Origin: Paenibacillus_T sp033239625
GTDB lineage: Bacteria; Bacillota; Bacilli; Paenibacillales; Paenibacillaceae
Reading direction: 5' to 3'
Assembly: GCF_033239625.1 (NCBI RefSeq)
Contig: NZ_BTCK01000004.1
Span: 124,001-188,000 of the forward strand
DNA length: 64,000 bases
Below are positions 40,882-49,170 of the stretch, in pieces (within the stretch, counting starts at the first letter, position 1; each line of letters begins with the position of its first letter). The notes under the pieces were generated by a model that saw nothing but the letters and a program-made list of their open reading frames with translations, searched no databases and was not told the DNA's origin. A program made the translations under genes and the position numbers.

Positions 40882-41316
40882 CTAATCCTGCTGATCATCA
40901 TCCTGCGAAACAATCGTATTCGTAACCTCTGCGACACTCGTCTTGGCTAAAGATTGCTCCAGCTCACGCTGCGCATCAAGAAGCGGAGGCATAATCGCAC
41001 TTTGAATATGTCGTCCGACCATGCACTTGATGTTCGTATTCTGATGGACCGTGAACAGGATATCGTTCTCCGGCAATTCGACTGCACGATAAACATCGTA
41101 CAACGTGATTTCAGTCAAAGGACGAACAAGCTTGATGCCTGTTACGCCTGGGCGCGATTCAATAATGCCCGCTTTGCCCAGCAAGCTCATAATACGCCGA
41201 ATAACAACCGCATTCGTGTTGACACTTCCTGCGATACGCTCTGACGTTATTTTGCCATCGTGGACATCAATCAATGACAAAATATGAACCGCTACGCTAA
41301 ACTTGCTGCTAATCAC
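40882..41316 (-). CDS. Rrf2-family transcriptional regulator, YwnA-like
   Basis: The start is GTG at 41316, with CAGGAGGG 9 bases upstream. The 144-residue product has the winged-helix run FSVAVHILSLIDVHDGKITSE, VNTNAVVIRRIMSLLGKAGII and TLYDVYRAVE, plus VHQNTNIKCMVGRHIQSAI, as in the YwnA group. It lacks the cysteine cluster of Fe-S Rrf2 proteins; only one cysteine (KCMVG) is visible. It likely represses itself and the ywnB-like gene through the shared dyads. The 181-bp gap separates it from that gene, which has its own dyad. Confidence 0.88.
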   Translation of the reverse strand: MISSKFSVAVHILSLIDVHDGKITSERIAGSVNTNAVVIRRIMSLLGKAGIIESRPGVTGIKLVRPLTEITLYDVYRAVELPENDILFTVHQNTNIKCMVGRHIQSAIMPPLLDAQRELEQSLAKTSVAEVTNTIVSQDDDQQD

Positions 41317-41354
41317 GATCGAATTCCCTCCTGCCAATACGTTGTCGTCTTGAA

Positions 41355-41373
41355 TGTAACTATAACAGTTACA
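41355..41373. promoter_or_regulatory. Candidate Rrf2 autoregulatory operator
   Basis: TGTAACTATAACAGTTACA is a near-perfect palindrome (TGTAACT...AGTTACA) 39 bases before the Rrf2 start. The same core is in front of the ywnB-like gene. Confidence 0.6.
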
Positions 41374-41509
41374 TTATCAGGATGTCAATCTGATTCGAGT
41401 AAAAAGTTTCTCGTTCTTATTCTTGCCTTACAGCCAACCTTGCATGCCCTTGGCTCGCATCTTGCTTCGCTTTAGGGCATGCAATATTTCGGCTAACTAA
41501 CTCCTTGTT

Positions 41510-42469
41510 TCAAGGCAGCGTGCTCTGAACACCGCGTTCTGCCCGCACTTCCTCAGGCAGTTGCTTAGAAGCATGCGGCACTTCGCGCGGCTTATAATGA
41601 ATCATTTCGTTCGAATAGATCGCCACATACACTTGGCCATGCCCTGCGAACGCGCGAATCAGAATTGGCATGCTGTATTTGTTCTGGAACACAAAATCTG
41701 GCCCATGCCAACTTACTGTCGCATCTCGACCATGTGGCACATAATGCACATTGCGGCTGTGCGAATAACGCTGCACGATATGAAGACCAGCGCGATCGGC
41801 CGCATTAAACAGCGTAGATGAGATTTGACAGATGCCTCCGCCAATATCCTCCGACATTTCCCCTCGTACAATGACAGGCGCCCTCATGTAGCCTTTCTCT
41901 GAAGTTCGACGGCCAACTATTGCATTGAATGAGAAGGTTTCTCCAGGAAAAATGACCGTGTTGTTAATTGCGCTAGCCGCAAGCGAGATGTTATGGGATC
42001 GGTTCTTGTTATTCGAATTGTAGTAGGTCGCGTAATGACCGATCGCTTTCTCTTTAATCTGCGCAAGCAGTTCGCTGTCCACCTTCGGATAGATCGGCAG
42101 TTGAGGAACTTCAAGCTGTGTACGACCGCCTTCAATTAAAAACTGATACACTGATTCGGTTATGTTGGCCCGATCAAGCCTTGCACCTGCCCTCTCCTTC
42201 ACGATGCGGCCCGCACTATCAAGCTTTGCATTCACTGCCGGCCGATCCGTACGACGAGCTAAATCAACAGCCAGTTTGTCCAATTGGTCCTCATGAACGA
42301 AAGGCTCCCCAAGCGCAGCAATCGTAAAATGTTTGCGATCGACCGTGACAACCGGCTGACCTTGATAGACGATCGTTAGCTTCTTGGGCAGTTCAGGTTT
42401 ATAAGGTACCGGAATTTCCTGCGGCTGCTGCATGAGCATGAACATTAATGTCAGCCAAGAAAAGACCAT
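41510..42469 (-). CDS. VanW-family protein
   Basis: 319 residues; GCAGGAGG precedes the ATG by 9 bases. The N-terminus (MVFSWLTLMFMLMQQ) is a short hydrophobic anchor or signal. A beta-rich region of YoaR type follows, then the VanW domain (about residues 130-290) with NNKNRSHNISLAASAINNTV, FPGETFSFNAIVGRRTSEKGY and GEMSEDIGGGICQISSTLFNAA. VanW proteins are exported and found with cell-wall genes; their chemistry is unknown. It is divergent from the secreted protein at 42.6 kb. A hairpin TTGCATGCCC...GGGCATGCAA lies just past its 3' end (41440-41484). Confidence 0.88.
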   Translation of the reverse strand: MVFSWLTLMFMLMQQPQEIPVPYKPELPKKLTIVYQGQPVVTVDRKHFTIAALGEPFVHEDQLDKLAVDLARRTDRPAVNAKLDSAGRIVKERAGARLDRANITESVYQFLIEGGRTQLEVPQLPIYPKVDSELLAQIKEKAIGHYATYYNSNNKNRSHNISLAASAINNTVIFPGETFSFNAIVGRRTSEKGYMRAPVIVRGEMSEDIGGGICQISSTLFNAADRAGLHIVQRYSHSRNVHYVPHGRDATVSWHGPDFVFQNKYSMPILIRAFAGHGQVYVAIYSNEMIHYKPREVPHASKQLPEEVRAERGVQSTLP

Positions 42470-42635
42470 TGTCGCATACCTCCTGCATTTATCCTCTGCT
42501 AATGTGCCTAACTTCCGCCCGCCTTATGCTGACATACAGCAATAACCAGCCTAGACAATATAAGAAGGCTACATATCAAAGGCGATACAGGACAACAATA
42601 CAAGTCGGAGTATAGGCTAAGGAGGAGAAACGAAG

Positions 42636-43826
42636 GTGAAGCAGCATCATCATCGCTCACATAAAGGGCATAACGCAATCGTCATCGTCATTAGCTTCCT
42701 ACTGGCAGCATTGTTGTTCCCTAATGATGCTTATGGCTCCAACGAAGCTGCTGCTCGCCGCTCTGCTGCTCAGCCCCTGAAGGTCATCATGACGGTACGG
42801 GCAGATCCGAACGCTCAGCTCGAAAGCCATCTGTCGATCAACAGCCCCATTATTACCCGAGCTCTGCAGAAGGTTAGACAAGAACGTGTTGATCAGGTGG
42901 TGTTATACCCTGACATTGAAATTTTGATCATGCAGCAGCAAGGACAGCAGAAAGTGTATCGGCTCGAGAAGCAGGGCAACCTCTGGGATGAAACGATGCA
43001 TCAGCGCATAATTGTAACTACAGAAGCGGCCCATCAACTACGGCGGCTGGCTGAACTGCTTCGCGAACAGTACTACGGCAGGTTGATCGATTGGAATTCG
43101 GCAAGGGAGCTGGCGCCGCGCAAAAGTATATTTTCCATCACCGATATCGCATCCGGGAAGTCCTTCCGTGTCCAGCGGCGGGCGGGCAGCGACCATGCGG
43201 ACGTGCAGCCGTTGACCAAAGAAGACTCCCATATCATGAAGGAAATTTATGGAGGGGAATGGAGCTGGAATCGGAAGGCCGTTCTCGTTCATGCGAATGG
43301 ACAATGGATTGCCGCTTCGATGAACGGGATGCCTCATGGCGGAGACGGGATACCCGACAATGATTTCTCCGGCCATTTCTGCGTCCACTTCCTCGGAAGC
43401 ACAACGCACAAATCGGATGAACCGGACATTGCGCATCATCTGATGATTCATAAAGCCGCGGGCGAAGTTCGGCAATATCTGGATAACGCTTCTCCAACCC
43501 TGCTGGCAGCGAGCTTCGTCGAGGCGCTGGATCATGACGAGCCTTATTTACTCGCGCAAATCGCGGTCGGGATGCCCCCAGACAAGATAGCGGGATGGAA
43601 CGATCAGATGCCCGCTATACGTTCGATTCGAATTGACAAACCACGTAAGTCCAAGTCATTCGGTGTGGAAACGATCGATGCGAACGCATTAAACGCTCAA
43701 GTTCGTCTACAAGTTACTTTGATGAGGCAATCCGAGCAACGTGCATCGTATCTATTTCATTTCACTCGCCGGACCACGCAATCAAGATGGGAACTAGTTG
43801 ATGTAACGACTCCGACTGGCCAATAA
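42636..43826 (+). CDS. Secreted protein of unknown function with a conserved HGG...FCVHF...H block
   Basis: It starts with GTG after AAGGAGGAGAAACGAAG; 396 residues. The N-terminus carries a His-rich head and a signal peptide (IVIVISFLLAALLFPNDAYG). The most ordered part is residues about 195-285: HADVQPLTKEDSHIMKEIYG, WSWNRKAVLVHANGQWIAAS, then MPHGGDGIPDNDFSGHFCVHF and HHLMIHKA. I recall similar blocks in other Bacilli extracytoplasmic proteins but know no function. The invariant-looking His and Cys, including GHFC, suggest a cysteine-histidine catalytic site, superficially like an L,D-transpeptidase active site. It is divergent from VanW, so both may belong to the cell envelope. Confidence 0.75.
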   Translation: MKQHHHRSHKGHNAIVIVISFLLAALLFPNDAYGSNEAAARRSAAQPLKVIMTVRADPNAQLESHLSINSPIITRALQKVRQERVDQVVLYPDIEILIMQQQGQQKVYRLEKQGNLWDETMHQRIIVTTEAAHQLRRLAELLREQYYGRLIDWNSARELAPRKSIFSITDIASGKSFRVQRRAGSDHADVQPLTKEDSHIMKEIYGGEWSWNRKAVLVHANGQWIAASMNGMPHGGDGIPDNDFSGHFCVHFLGSTTHKSDEPDIAHHLMIHKAAGEVRQYLDNASPTLLAASFVEALDHDEPYLLAQIAVGMPPDKIAGWNDQMPAIRSIRIDKPRKSKSFGVETIDANALNAQVRLQVTLMRQSEQRASYLFHFTRRTTQSRWELVDVTTPTGQ

Positions 43827-43832
43827 CAACAA

Positions 43833-43865
43833 GACCGCAGCTGCCTTGTCAGAACAGCTGCGGTC
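43833..43865 (+). terminator. Terminator after the 42.6 kb gene
   Basis: An 11-bp perfect stem, GACCGCAGCTG with CAGCTGCGGTC, separated by 11 bases and followed by CTTTGTT. It may also serve the convergent Sfp-type gene. Confidence 0.75.
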
Positions 43866-43877
43866 CTTTGTTCTAGA

Positions 43878-44564
43878 TTAAGCCCAATCTGTTGTAGACC
43901 AGGAATGAATGGTGTGAAACTGCTGTTCCTTCACCTTACTGAAGCAGACTGCAAGCTTATACGCGGCATCAAACGCCAAAATCTCGCCTGAATAGTGCTC
44001 GTATGGCGAAGGTGCTTGCAGAAGAATTCCGCCAGCATCTACTTGATCATAGGTAAAAGAAAATGAATCAAGCGGCATCGACAGCCCCATTCCAACCGCC
44101 TTCACGAAGCTTTCCTTAAGCGTCCATAGCTCATAAAATCGATTCAATTGCTCTTCCATCGGCAGTGCGATCAACTGGGCATGCTCCGCAGGCGAGAAGA
44201 ACCGACGGGACACCTCCATATCAATGGGCTGAATTTGTTCAATATCAATACCCACGGGACCATCGCTTATCGCGCAAACAACCCAATTTCCCGAATGCGA
44301 TACGTTAAAATGGAGCTCAGCAGGATATACCAACTCGGGCTTGCCATATGAATTGGCTCTGAATTGAATCGCTTCATTGCTTATCGAATAACGCTCCCTA
44401 ACAATTCTGCGTACAACAAGCTCAGCGAATAAGCTCCGCACTGCGTCTGCTTCAATTCGGAAGCGTTCATATCGACGGCGCCGCTCGGGCGTAACTTGCT
44501 CTACCAGCCGCCGAAGAACAGAGGCTGACATCGGCTCCATGCGAACCGTGAATAGTTCGAGCAT
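43878..44564 (-). CDS. 4'-phosphopantetheinyl transferase, Sfp type
   Basis: 228 residues, AAGGAGA before the ATG. The family motifs are ELHFNVSHSGNWVVCAI, VGIDIEQIQPID (near residue 106) and FYELWTLKESFVKAVGMGL (near residue 145). It transfers the phosphopantetheine arm of CoA to a carrier protein. Length matches Sfp-type enzymes. No NRPS or PKS genes are nearby, so it may serve unlinked secondary-metabolite synthases. The isolated position is common for such genes. Confidence 0.93.
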   Translation of the reverse strand: MLELFTVRMEPMSASVLRRLVEQVTPERRRRYERFRIEADAVRSLFAELVVRRIVRERYSISNEAIQFRANSYGKPELVYPAELHFNVSHSGNWVVCAISDGPVGIDIEQIQPIDMEVSRRFFSPAEHAQLIALPMEEQLNRFYELWTLKESFVKAVGMGLSMPLDSFSFTYDQVDAGGILLQAPSPYEHYSGEILAFDAAYKLAVCFSKVKEQQFHTIHSWSTTDWA

Positions 44565-44705
44565 TCGCGAGACTCTCCTTCAGCGAGATAGTAGTTACGC
44601 AATACCTATTTAGATTAAACCATATTTTGGCCGTAATTACACATCAAATAAAGAACAGCCGTCATGATCGACAGCCGCTCTTCTCCAATTATTATTTATA
44701 AAGCG

Positions 44706-46139
44706 TTATCGGAAGCTAACATTGTGAACAAAGTCGCCGATACGCACATTTCCAGATGCCGCATTCGAAACTTTCCGATCATTCACATAGAAGTCCTCTA
44801 TTAGGATACCTTCTACGGCCCGCTCCCCGTCAAAACCTATAATGCGAGATTCGACACCATCTGCGCCATGATAACGAATGTTGCGGAACTGAACGTTCTC
44901 GATTAGATTACCCGGTACAGGATTATAGTCTTTGTTCCACATCACGCGCAAATCTATGATACGGCCGAGCTCGAAAGGCTCGATGCGAATATCGGTGTAG
45001 CTAACATTGCGGACTGTATTGCGATCTCCGGCATTGATTGTAAGGCAGCCTTGGTAACCGTCCTGCGGCTCATGATGCTCGAGAATATCAATGTTCTCGA
45101 AATGAATATTTTCGATCACATTCCCTACACCTGTATGGTCGCCATGCGTGCCGATCATCGTCGGATGGGCCACGTCCGCCCACAGCACCGAGTTACGCAC
45201 CGTAATGTTCCTGACATCGCCATAGTAGCCCCATCGATGCGCATAGATCGCAATGCAGTCATCCGAATTGCGCATGAATACATCCTCGACTTCTATATCA
45301 CAGCTGGACATCATATCAATACCGTCCGACCATCCACGCGTGCTGAAAGAAACGAAATCCCGGATTTGGATTTGCTTGCTTTGACCGATATAGACGCTGT
45401 AATGCGGCGGATCAATGACAGATATTCCGTCAATCACAATATTGCTCGCATACATCAAGCGAATGCCGCGAAACGCAGAGAATCGCCCGAATTCCGCTAG
45501 ATAGATCATTCCTCGGCCAACGATCGAGATATTCTCCGTTCGATCGCAGACGAATGATCCGGCGACGAAAGCGCCGCCTGCAAGGTATACCTTTTTATCA
45601 GACGGGATGTTAATGACTACCTGCTCAATATGATGCATGCCCGGCTTGAAATAAATTGTATGGCAGTTCATATCCGCTAGCTTCATACTCAAATATTCAA
45701 TTCGATGAATACCGGGTTCAATGACGGCTACAGCCGAATCATTCACGTCCGGCCGCCGATACTCCATTCCTCTAGCCATCAAGTGCAAGTTATTGAATCT
45801 GCCTCCATTGACTTCAACGGAAAGCTTGCAAGGCTGATCCAAAGTGAATCGGATGCAGCGGTTATCCTTAATTTCCGCGATAATTCCTTCCGATAGCGGT
45901 CTAACTGCTGCAGCATTCACCGGCTCCCGATTGCAGACAACTTCCACTTCAACCGTTCCGGCGAAGTCGAATTGAACCATCCCCGCTTCCCGAACCTGAT
46001 GCATATCTACCTTCACAAGCAATACGTCCAGCTCTTGCCATTCCCCGTCTAGTGTTCGCACATGGACGGTATAATCTCCGTTTCGAGGAATTGCGGCCGG
46101 GATTGAATAGGTGATCACTTCTGAAATCGCATTAACCAT
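44706..46139 (-). CDS. Right-handed beta-helix hydrolase, GH28-like, with N-terminal beta-sandwich
   Basis: 477 residues; AGGGGGCAACGTGTA precedes the ATG. No signal peptide. The first 160 residues are beta-rich and unlike standard polygalacturonases. The helix part has YLAGGAFVAGSFVCDRTENI, RGWSDGIDMMSSCDIEVEDV near residue 273 and FMRNSDDCIAIYAHRW near residue 295. These Asp residues correspond to the catalytic area of GH28 and of the related GH49 group, but the GHG motif of GH28 is replaced by TMIGTHGDHTG. So it is a related but distinct enzyme; GH28-like or GH49-like are both possible. It is a single gene in the divergent position to the VOC gene. Confidence 0.8.
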   Translation of the reverse strand: MVNAISEVITYSIPAAIPRNGDYTVHVRTLDGEWQELDVLLVKVDMHQVREAGMVQFDFAGTVEVEVVCNREPVNAAAVRPLSEGIIAEIKDNRCIRFTLDQPCKLSVEVNGGRFNNLHLMARGMEYRRPDVNDSAVAVIEPGIHRIEYLSMKLADMNCHTIYFKPGMHHIEQVVINIPSDKKVYLAGGAFVAGSFVCDRTENISIVGRGMIYLAEFGRFSAFRGIRLMYASNIVIDGISVIDPPHYSVYIGQSKQIQIRDFVSFSTRGWSDGIDMMSSCDIEVEDVFMRNSDDCIAIYAHRWGYYGDVRNITVRNSVLWADVAHPTMIGTHGDHTGVGNVIENIHFENIDILEHHEPQDGYQGCLTINAGDRNTVRNVSYTDIRIEPFELGRIIDLRVMWNKDYNPVPGNLIENVQFRNIRYHGADGVESRIIGFDGERAVEGILIEDFYVNDRKVSNAASGNVRIGDFVHNVSFR

Positions 46140-46310
46140 TACACGTTGCCCCCTCGATGCTTAGCTCTTCACTTTATTTTAAGAGGCTAGCTGAGAAGGT
46201 CCTATCGCAATTTTGCTAGATTCATTGTAAATTACGTATAAGATCATTTCATGCATTTAAGGTACATTCTGCGATACGACAACAGCATTATAGGATGGGG
46301 AGGTTACAGG

Positions 46311-46733
46311 ATGAAACCACGTATTACGGTGTTAACATTGGGAGTGGATGATTTAGAGAAATCGCTCTCTTTCTACCGAGATGGATTGGGGTTTTCTACA
46401 GATGGAATTGTTGGCCGAGAGTTTGAGCACGGAGCCGTTGCTTTTTTCGACTTGCAGGCAGGTTTACGGCTTGCCATTTGGAGTCGGAACGATATCGCCC
46501 ATGATACCAAACTGCATAAGACAACGCCAAGCCCAACGGAATTTACGATTGGACACAATGTAGGAAGCAAACAAGAAGTTAACGAGGTAATGGAACAAGC
46601 ACGGAAAGCCGGAGCTGCCATTACAGTCCCGCCTCACGATACGTTCTGGGGAGGTTATTCCGGATATTTTCAAGACCCTGATGGTCATGTGTGGGAAGTC
46701 GTATGGAATCCGCAGTGGGAAATCGAAGATTGA
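46311..46733 (+). CDS. VOC (glyoxalase/bleomycin resistance) family protein
   Basis: The ATG at 46311 follows GGGGAGG; the product is 140 residues. A beta-alpha-beta-beta-beta module begins RITVLTLGVDDLEKSLSFYR and repeats toward PHDTFWGGYSGYFQDPDGHV, with the metal-binding Glu in HVWEVVWN. The family includes lyases, dioxygenases and drug-binding proteins; the reaction here is unknown. It ends 57 bases before a terminator. Confidence 0.9.
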   Translation: MKPRITVLTLGVDDLEKSLSFYRDGLGFSTDGIVGREFEHGAVAFFDLQAGLRLAIWSRNDIAHDTKLHKTTPSPTEFTIGHNVGSKQEVNEVMEQARKAGAAITVPPHDTFWGGYSGYFQDPDGHVWEVVWNPQWEIED

Positions 46734-46789
46734 AATACTGGCGTCAATGCAAACGATCGAATAATTGAACCAGTAGAATGAATACAAGA

Positions 46790-46820
46790 CATAAACCCAT
46801 CTTCAATAGATGGGTTTATG
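46790..46820. terminator. Terminator between the VOC gene and the CE7 gene
   Basis: CATAAACCCATC pairs with GATGGGTTTATG across a 7-base loop. It serves two convergent genes. Confidence 0.75.
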
Positions 46821-46863
46821 TTAGGTTAGACTAATATAATGAGCGCAAACAGAGCCTTATTCG

Positions 46864-47826
46864 TTAAAACCAATCCCTAAACCACTTTTTCAAATATGCG
46901 AGTTTAACTTCCGTCTGCGTCGACCCGCCTCCTTCATGGCCGTTGAACGGATAGATCACCATTTCTTTCTCGCTTTGAATTCGGTTGTACGTGGCATAAT
47001 ACATCTCCGGCGGACAAACTTCATCCTTTAACGCGACCGATGCAAGTACTTTGCAAGTGATCCGATCCGCCATATTCATCGTGTCAAAATAACTTAACGT
47101 GTCGAACACGACATCCACTCGCTCAGGATGCTTCTTCACATATTCCGCCACGCTTGCAAACGCACCATGGAGCCCTTCCACTCGGCGAACAAGATTGCTG
47201 TTGCTCGGCACATCAACCAGTGCCACTACCGGCCTGCTGTCCAATGCTGCCATAGCCATAGCAAGCGCGCCGCCTTGACTTCCGCCTTCCACGATAATTC
47301 GAGCAGCATCAACCTCTTCTTGCGCACAAGCAAAATCGATCGCCTTCATGCAATCCATATAGACATAACGGTAAAAGTACTCGTACTTATCATGAACGCC
47401 TTTGCTTGCCAGATTCGATGAAAATCCGCTCGTCGTCGCAGCATTATTGCCTGTATTGCCGCCTTGTTCCCTGCAATCGACTGATAGAACGGCACAACCC
47501 ATCATCACCCAATGCATGAAATCAGAAGGTTCTCCTCGGTTATTCGAGAAACCGTGATAATGGACGATACAAGGATATTTGTTTTTGTTCAAGAAAGCAG
47601 GAACGATGTATAAGCCATGGATTCTCGTCTCATCCATTCCGCAGAATTGAATATCGTATACTTCGACATTGGGAATAGGATATACTCGCTTGATTCTGGT
47701 TGGGTTCAGCGGTACATTGTTAGCTTGCTGAATCGTTAGTTCCCAGAATAAGTCAAAATCTGGAGCCCGGGTTAACTCGGGAACATACGAACGAAATGCT
47801 CTAGTCGATTTTTCAATATAACCCAT
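46864..47826 (-). CDS. CE7 acetyl xylan esterase / cephalosporin-C deacetylase family
   Basis: 320 residues, AGGGGAGTAACGATA before the ATG. The alpha/beta hydrolase has DCREQGGNTG (near residue 120, the CE7 R-x-Q-G-G motif), GGSQGGALAMAMAALD near residue 180 with the nucleophile Ser, and NGHEGGG near residue 297 with the His; the Asp lies in SVALKDEVCPP. CE7 enzymes remove acetyl groups from xylo- and other oligosaccharides, normally in the cytoplasm, and no signal peptide is seen here. It sits on its own, near the carbohydrate genes at 49-50 kb. Confidence 0.93.
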   Translation of the reverse strand: MGYIEKSTRAFRSYVPELTRAPDFDLFWELTIQQANNVPLNPTRIKRVYPIPNVEVYDIQFCGMDETRIHGLYIVPAFLNKNKYPCIVHYHGFSNNRGEPSDFMHWVMMGCAVLSVDCREQGGNTGNNAATTSGFSSNLASKGVHDKYEYFYRYVYMDCMKAIDFACAQEEVDAARIIVEGGSQGGALAMAMAALDSRPVVALVDVPSNSNLVRRVEGLHGAFASVAEYVKKHPERVDVVFDTLSYFDTMNMADRITCKVLASVALKDEVCPPEMYYATYNRIQSEKEMVIYPFNGHEGGGSTQTEVKLAYLKKWFRDWF

Positions 47827-48037
47827 TATCGTTACTCCCCTTGCTTAATTTGTTGTCTTTCCCTCCCATTGTAGAACAGGTATTTACTTGATAATAGGTC
47901 ATGGATTAATGTTATCCATCATATGGCGATCCCATCTTGGTCCAATCGCTGTTTCTACGAGGGCTATATCCTAAATCGAAGGGGGCTTGATTAAGAAACT
48001 GCTGTGAGAAAGGAGACGGGAAAAGGATCAAAAGCAT

Positions 48038-48090
48038 AAATCAAACAGCGATAGTCTTGGACATCTAAGATGCCGGACTACCGCTGATTT
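48038..48090 (-). terminator. Terminator of the DUF3885-like gene
   Basis: A long interrupted hairpin, from AAATCA at 48038 to TGATTT at 48090, with CATCT-A-AGATG at its tip. It lies 7 bases past the gene at 48097 and has a T-rich minus-strand exit. Confidence 0.6.
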
Positions 48091-48096
48091 CTTTCG

Positions 48097-49005
48097 TCAA
48101 AATGCCTGTTCGTAGGTCCAACCTATATACCTACCATACTTTTTACCATACATGCTCATGAGATGCGTCTGATAACCGATTAGCGCTAACGCTTGTGTTT
48201 TGACAGCAACAAACGATACGTGATTGTTCGTTGTTGAACTTCGTCGTAACGAGAACGATGCGAAAGAGATTTCTTGTTCGAATCGATCGGCATTTTCGAT
48301 CGGAATTTCAAAGTGATGCGATATGTGGCACGTATTAGTCCGGCTAAGATTGATTCTGGATTCCGCTACTAATTGATCATTAAGTTCAACTCGAAGCATT
48401 TGTTCTTCATCCGTTTCGAAGATACCAGCGAGTCCTTCGCCGAATAGATTGTCAATTTGATAACGGTTATAATCTAATATCCATTGCCGGTGTAAATGAA
48501 AGAGAGGTAAAAGAGTTTCAATTTCAGAGCTATACACATCACAGCCGCGATCATCATACATGTGCAACAGGATATTTTTCTCTTGGTTATAAAGATAAAT
48601 CCGCCCATCTGAAGTCGGTTTTCGATTAAAATCACTATTCGCGATACATTCGAGCACATACGACTGGCGAATCTCTACTGCTTTCGCTTCAACTGCCCAT
48701 TCTATCGTGTAAAATTCATCATCGGATTCATCAAACTCGTATGGAAGAATTCTCCGTTGCATTTGTTGTAGTCGCGTTCTGAAGAATCGCTTTAATCGGG
48801 GAATACTTTTTTCTCTTTCGTCCCTTGTATAGCTGGTGCGATGAATAAATATCACACGATCTTCGGGTTCGAATATCGAACGATAGATCACATTAGCCCG
48901 TCGAAGACATTCACGCTGATAGTCTTTGCCCCGTAGCTCTTCGAGCCCTAGCTCAAAACGAATGTAATTTCGTTGACTGCATAATTCTTTGACCATATCA
49001 TCCAA
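48097..49005 (-). CDS. DUF3885-like protein
   Basis: 302 residues from TTG at 49005 (AAAGGG, 9-base spacing); an ATG three codons later is possible. Residues about 1-205 resemble DUF3885: YQRECLRRANVIYRSIF, FIHRTSYTRDEREKSI, YLYNQEKNILLHMYDDRGCD and HRQWILDYNRYQIDNLFGEG. The last 90 residues (from GIFETDEEQMLRVELND) look like an added domain; I do not recognise it. No function is known for the family; some members occur near polymorphic-toxin genes, but no toxin is here. Confidence 0.65.
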   Translation of the reverse strand: MDDMVKELCSQRNYIRFELGLEELRGKDYQRECLRRANVIYRSIFEPEDRVIFIHRTSYTRDEREKSIPRLKRFFRTRLQQMQRRILPYEFDESDDEFYTIEWAVEAKAVEIRQSYVLECIANSDFNRKPTSDGRIYLYNQEKNILLHMYDDRGCDVYSSEIETLLPLFHLHRQWILDYNRYQIDNLFGEGLAGIFETDEEQMLRVELNDQLVAESRINLSRTNTCHISHHFEIPIENADRFEQEISFASFSLRRSSTTNNHVSFVAVKTQALALIGYQTHLMSMYGKKYGRYIGWTYEQAF

Positions 49006-49126
49006 GTTTAATTACCCTTTCGTTCGCTTGATATATGCCAATACATTCCCCGTTCATTGCAGTTATCCTGCTAGCAAGCAGCTAAATGATTCTCCCTCAC
49101 TCTGAGTTAGTAGCTTGAACACAAAT

Positions 49127-49150
49127 AAGCCCCCGACGAATCGAGGGCTT
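49127..49150 (-). terminator. Hairpin past the double-GH43 gene
   Basis: On the minus strand AAGCCCTCGA...TCGGGGGCTT forms a stem with one mismatch, 20 bases past the GH43 stop, followed by a weak T tract. Confidence 0.5.
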
Positions 49151-49170
49151 ACACACACATCTATCAATTC

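Noticed and set aside
41440..41484. Hairpin TTGCATGCCC...GGGCATGCAA past the VanW gene
   Set aside because: The 10-bp stem is real, but no T run follows on either strand, so I do not call it a terminator.
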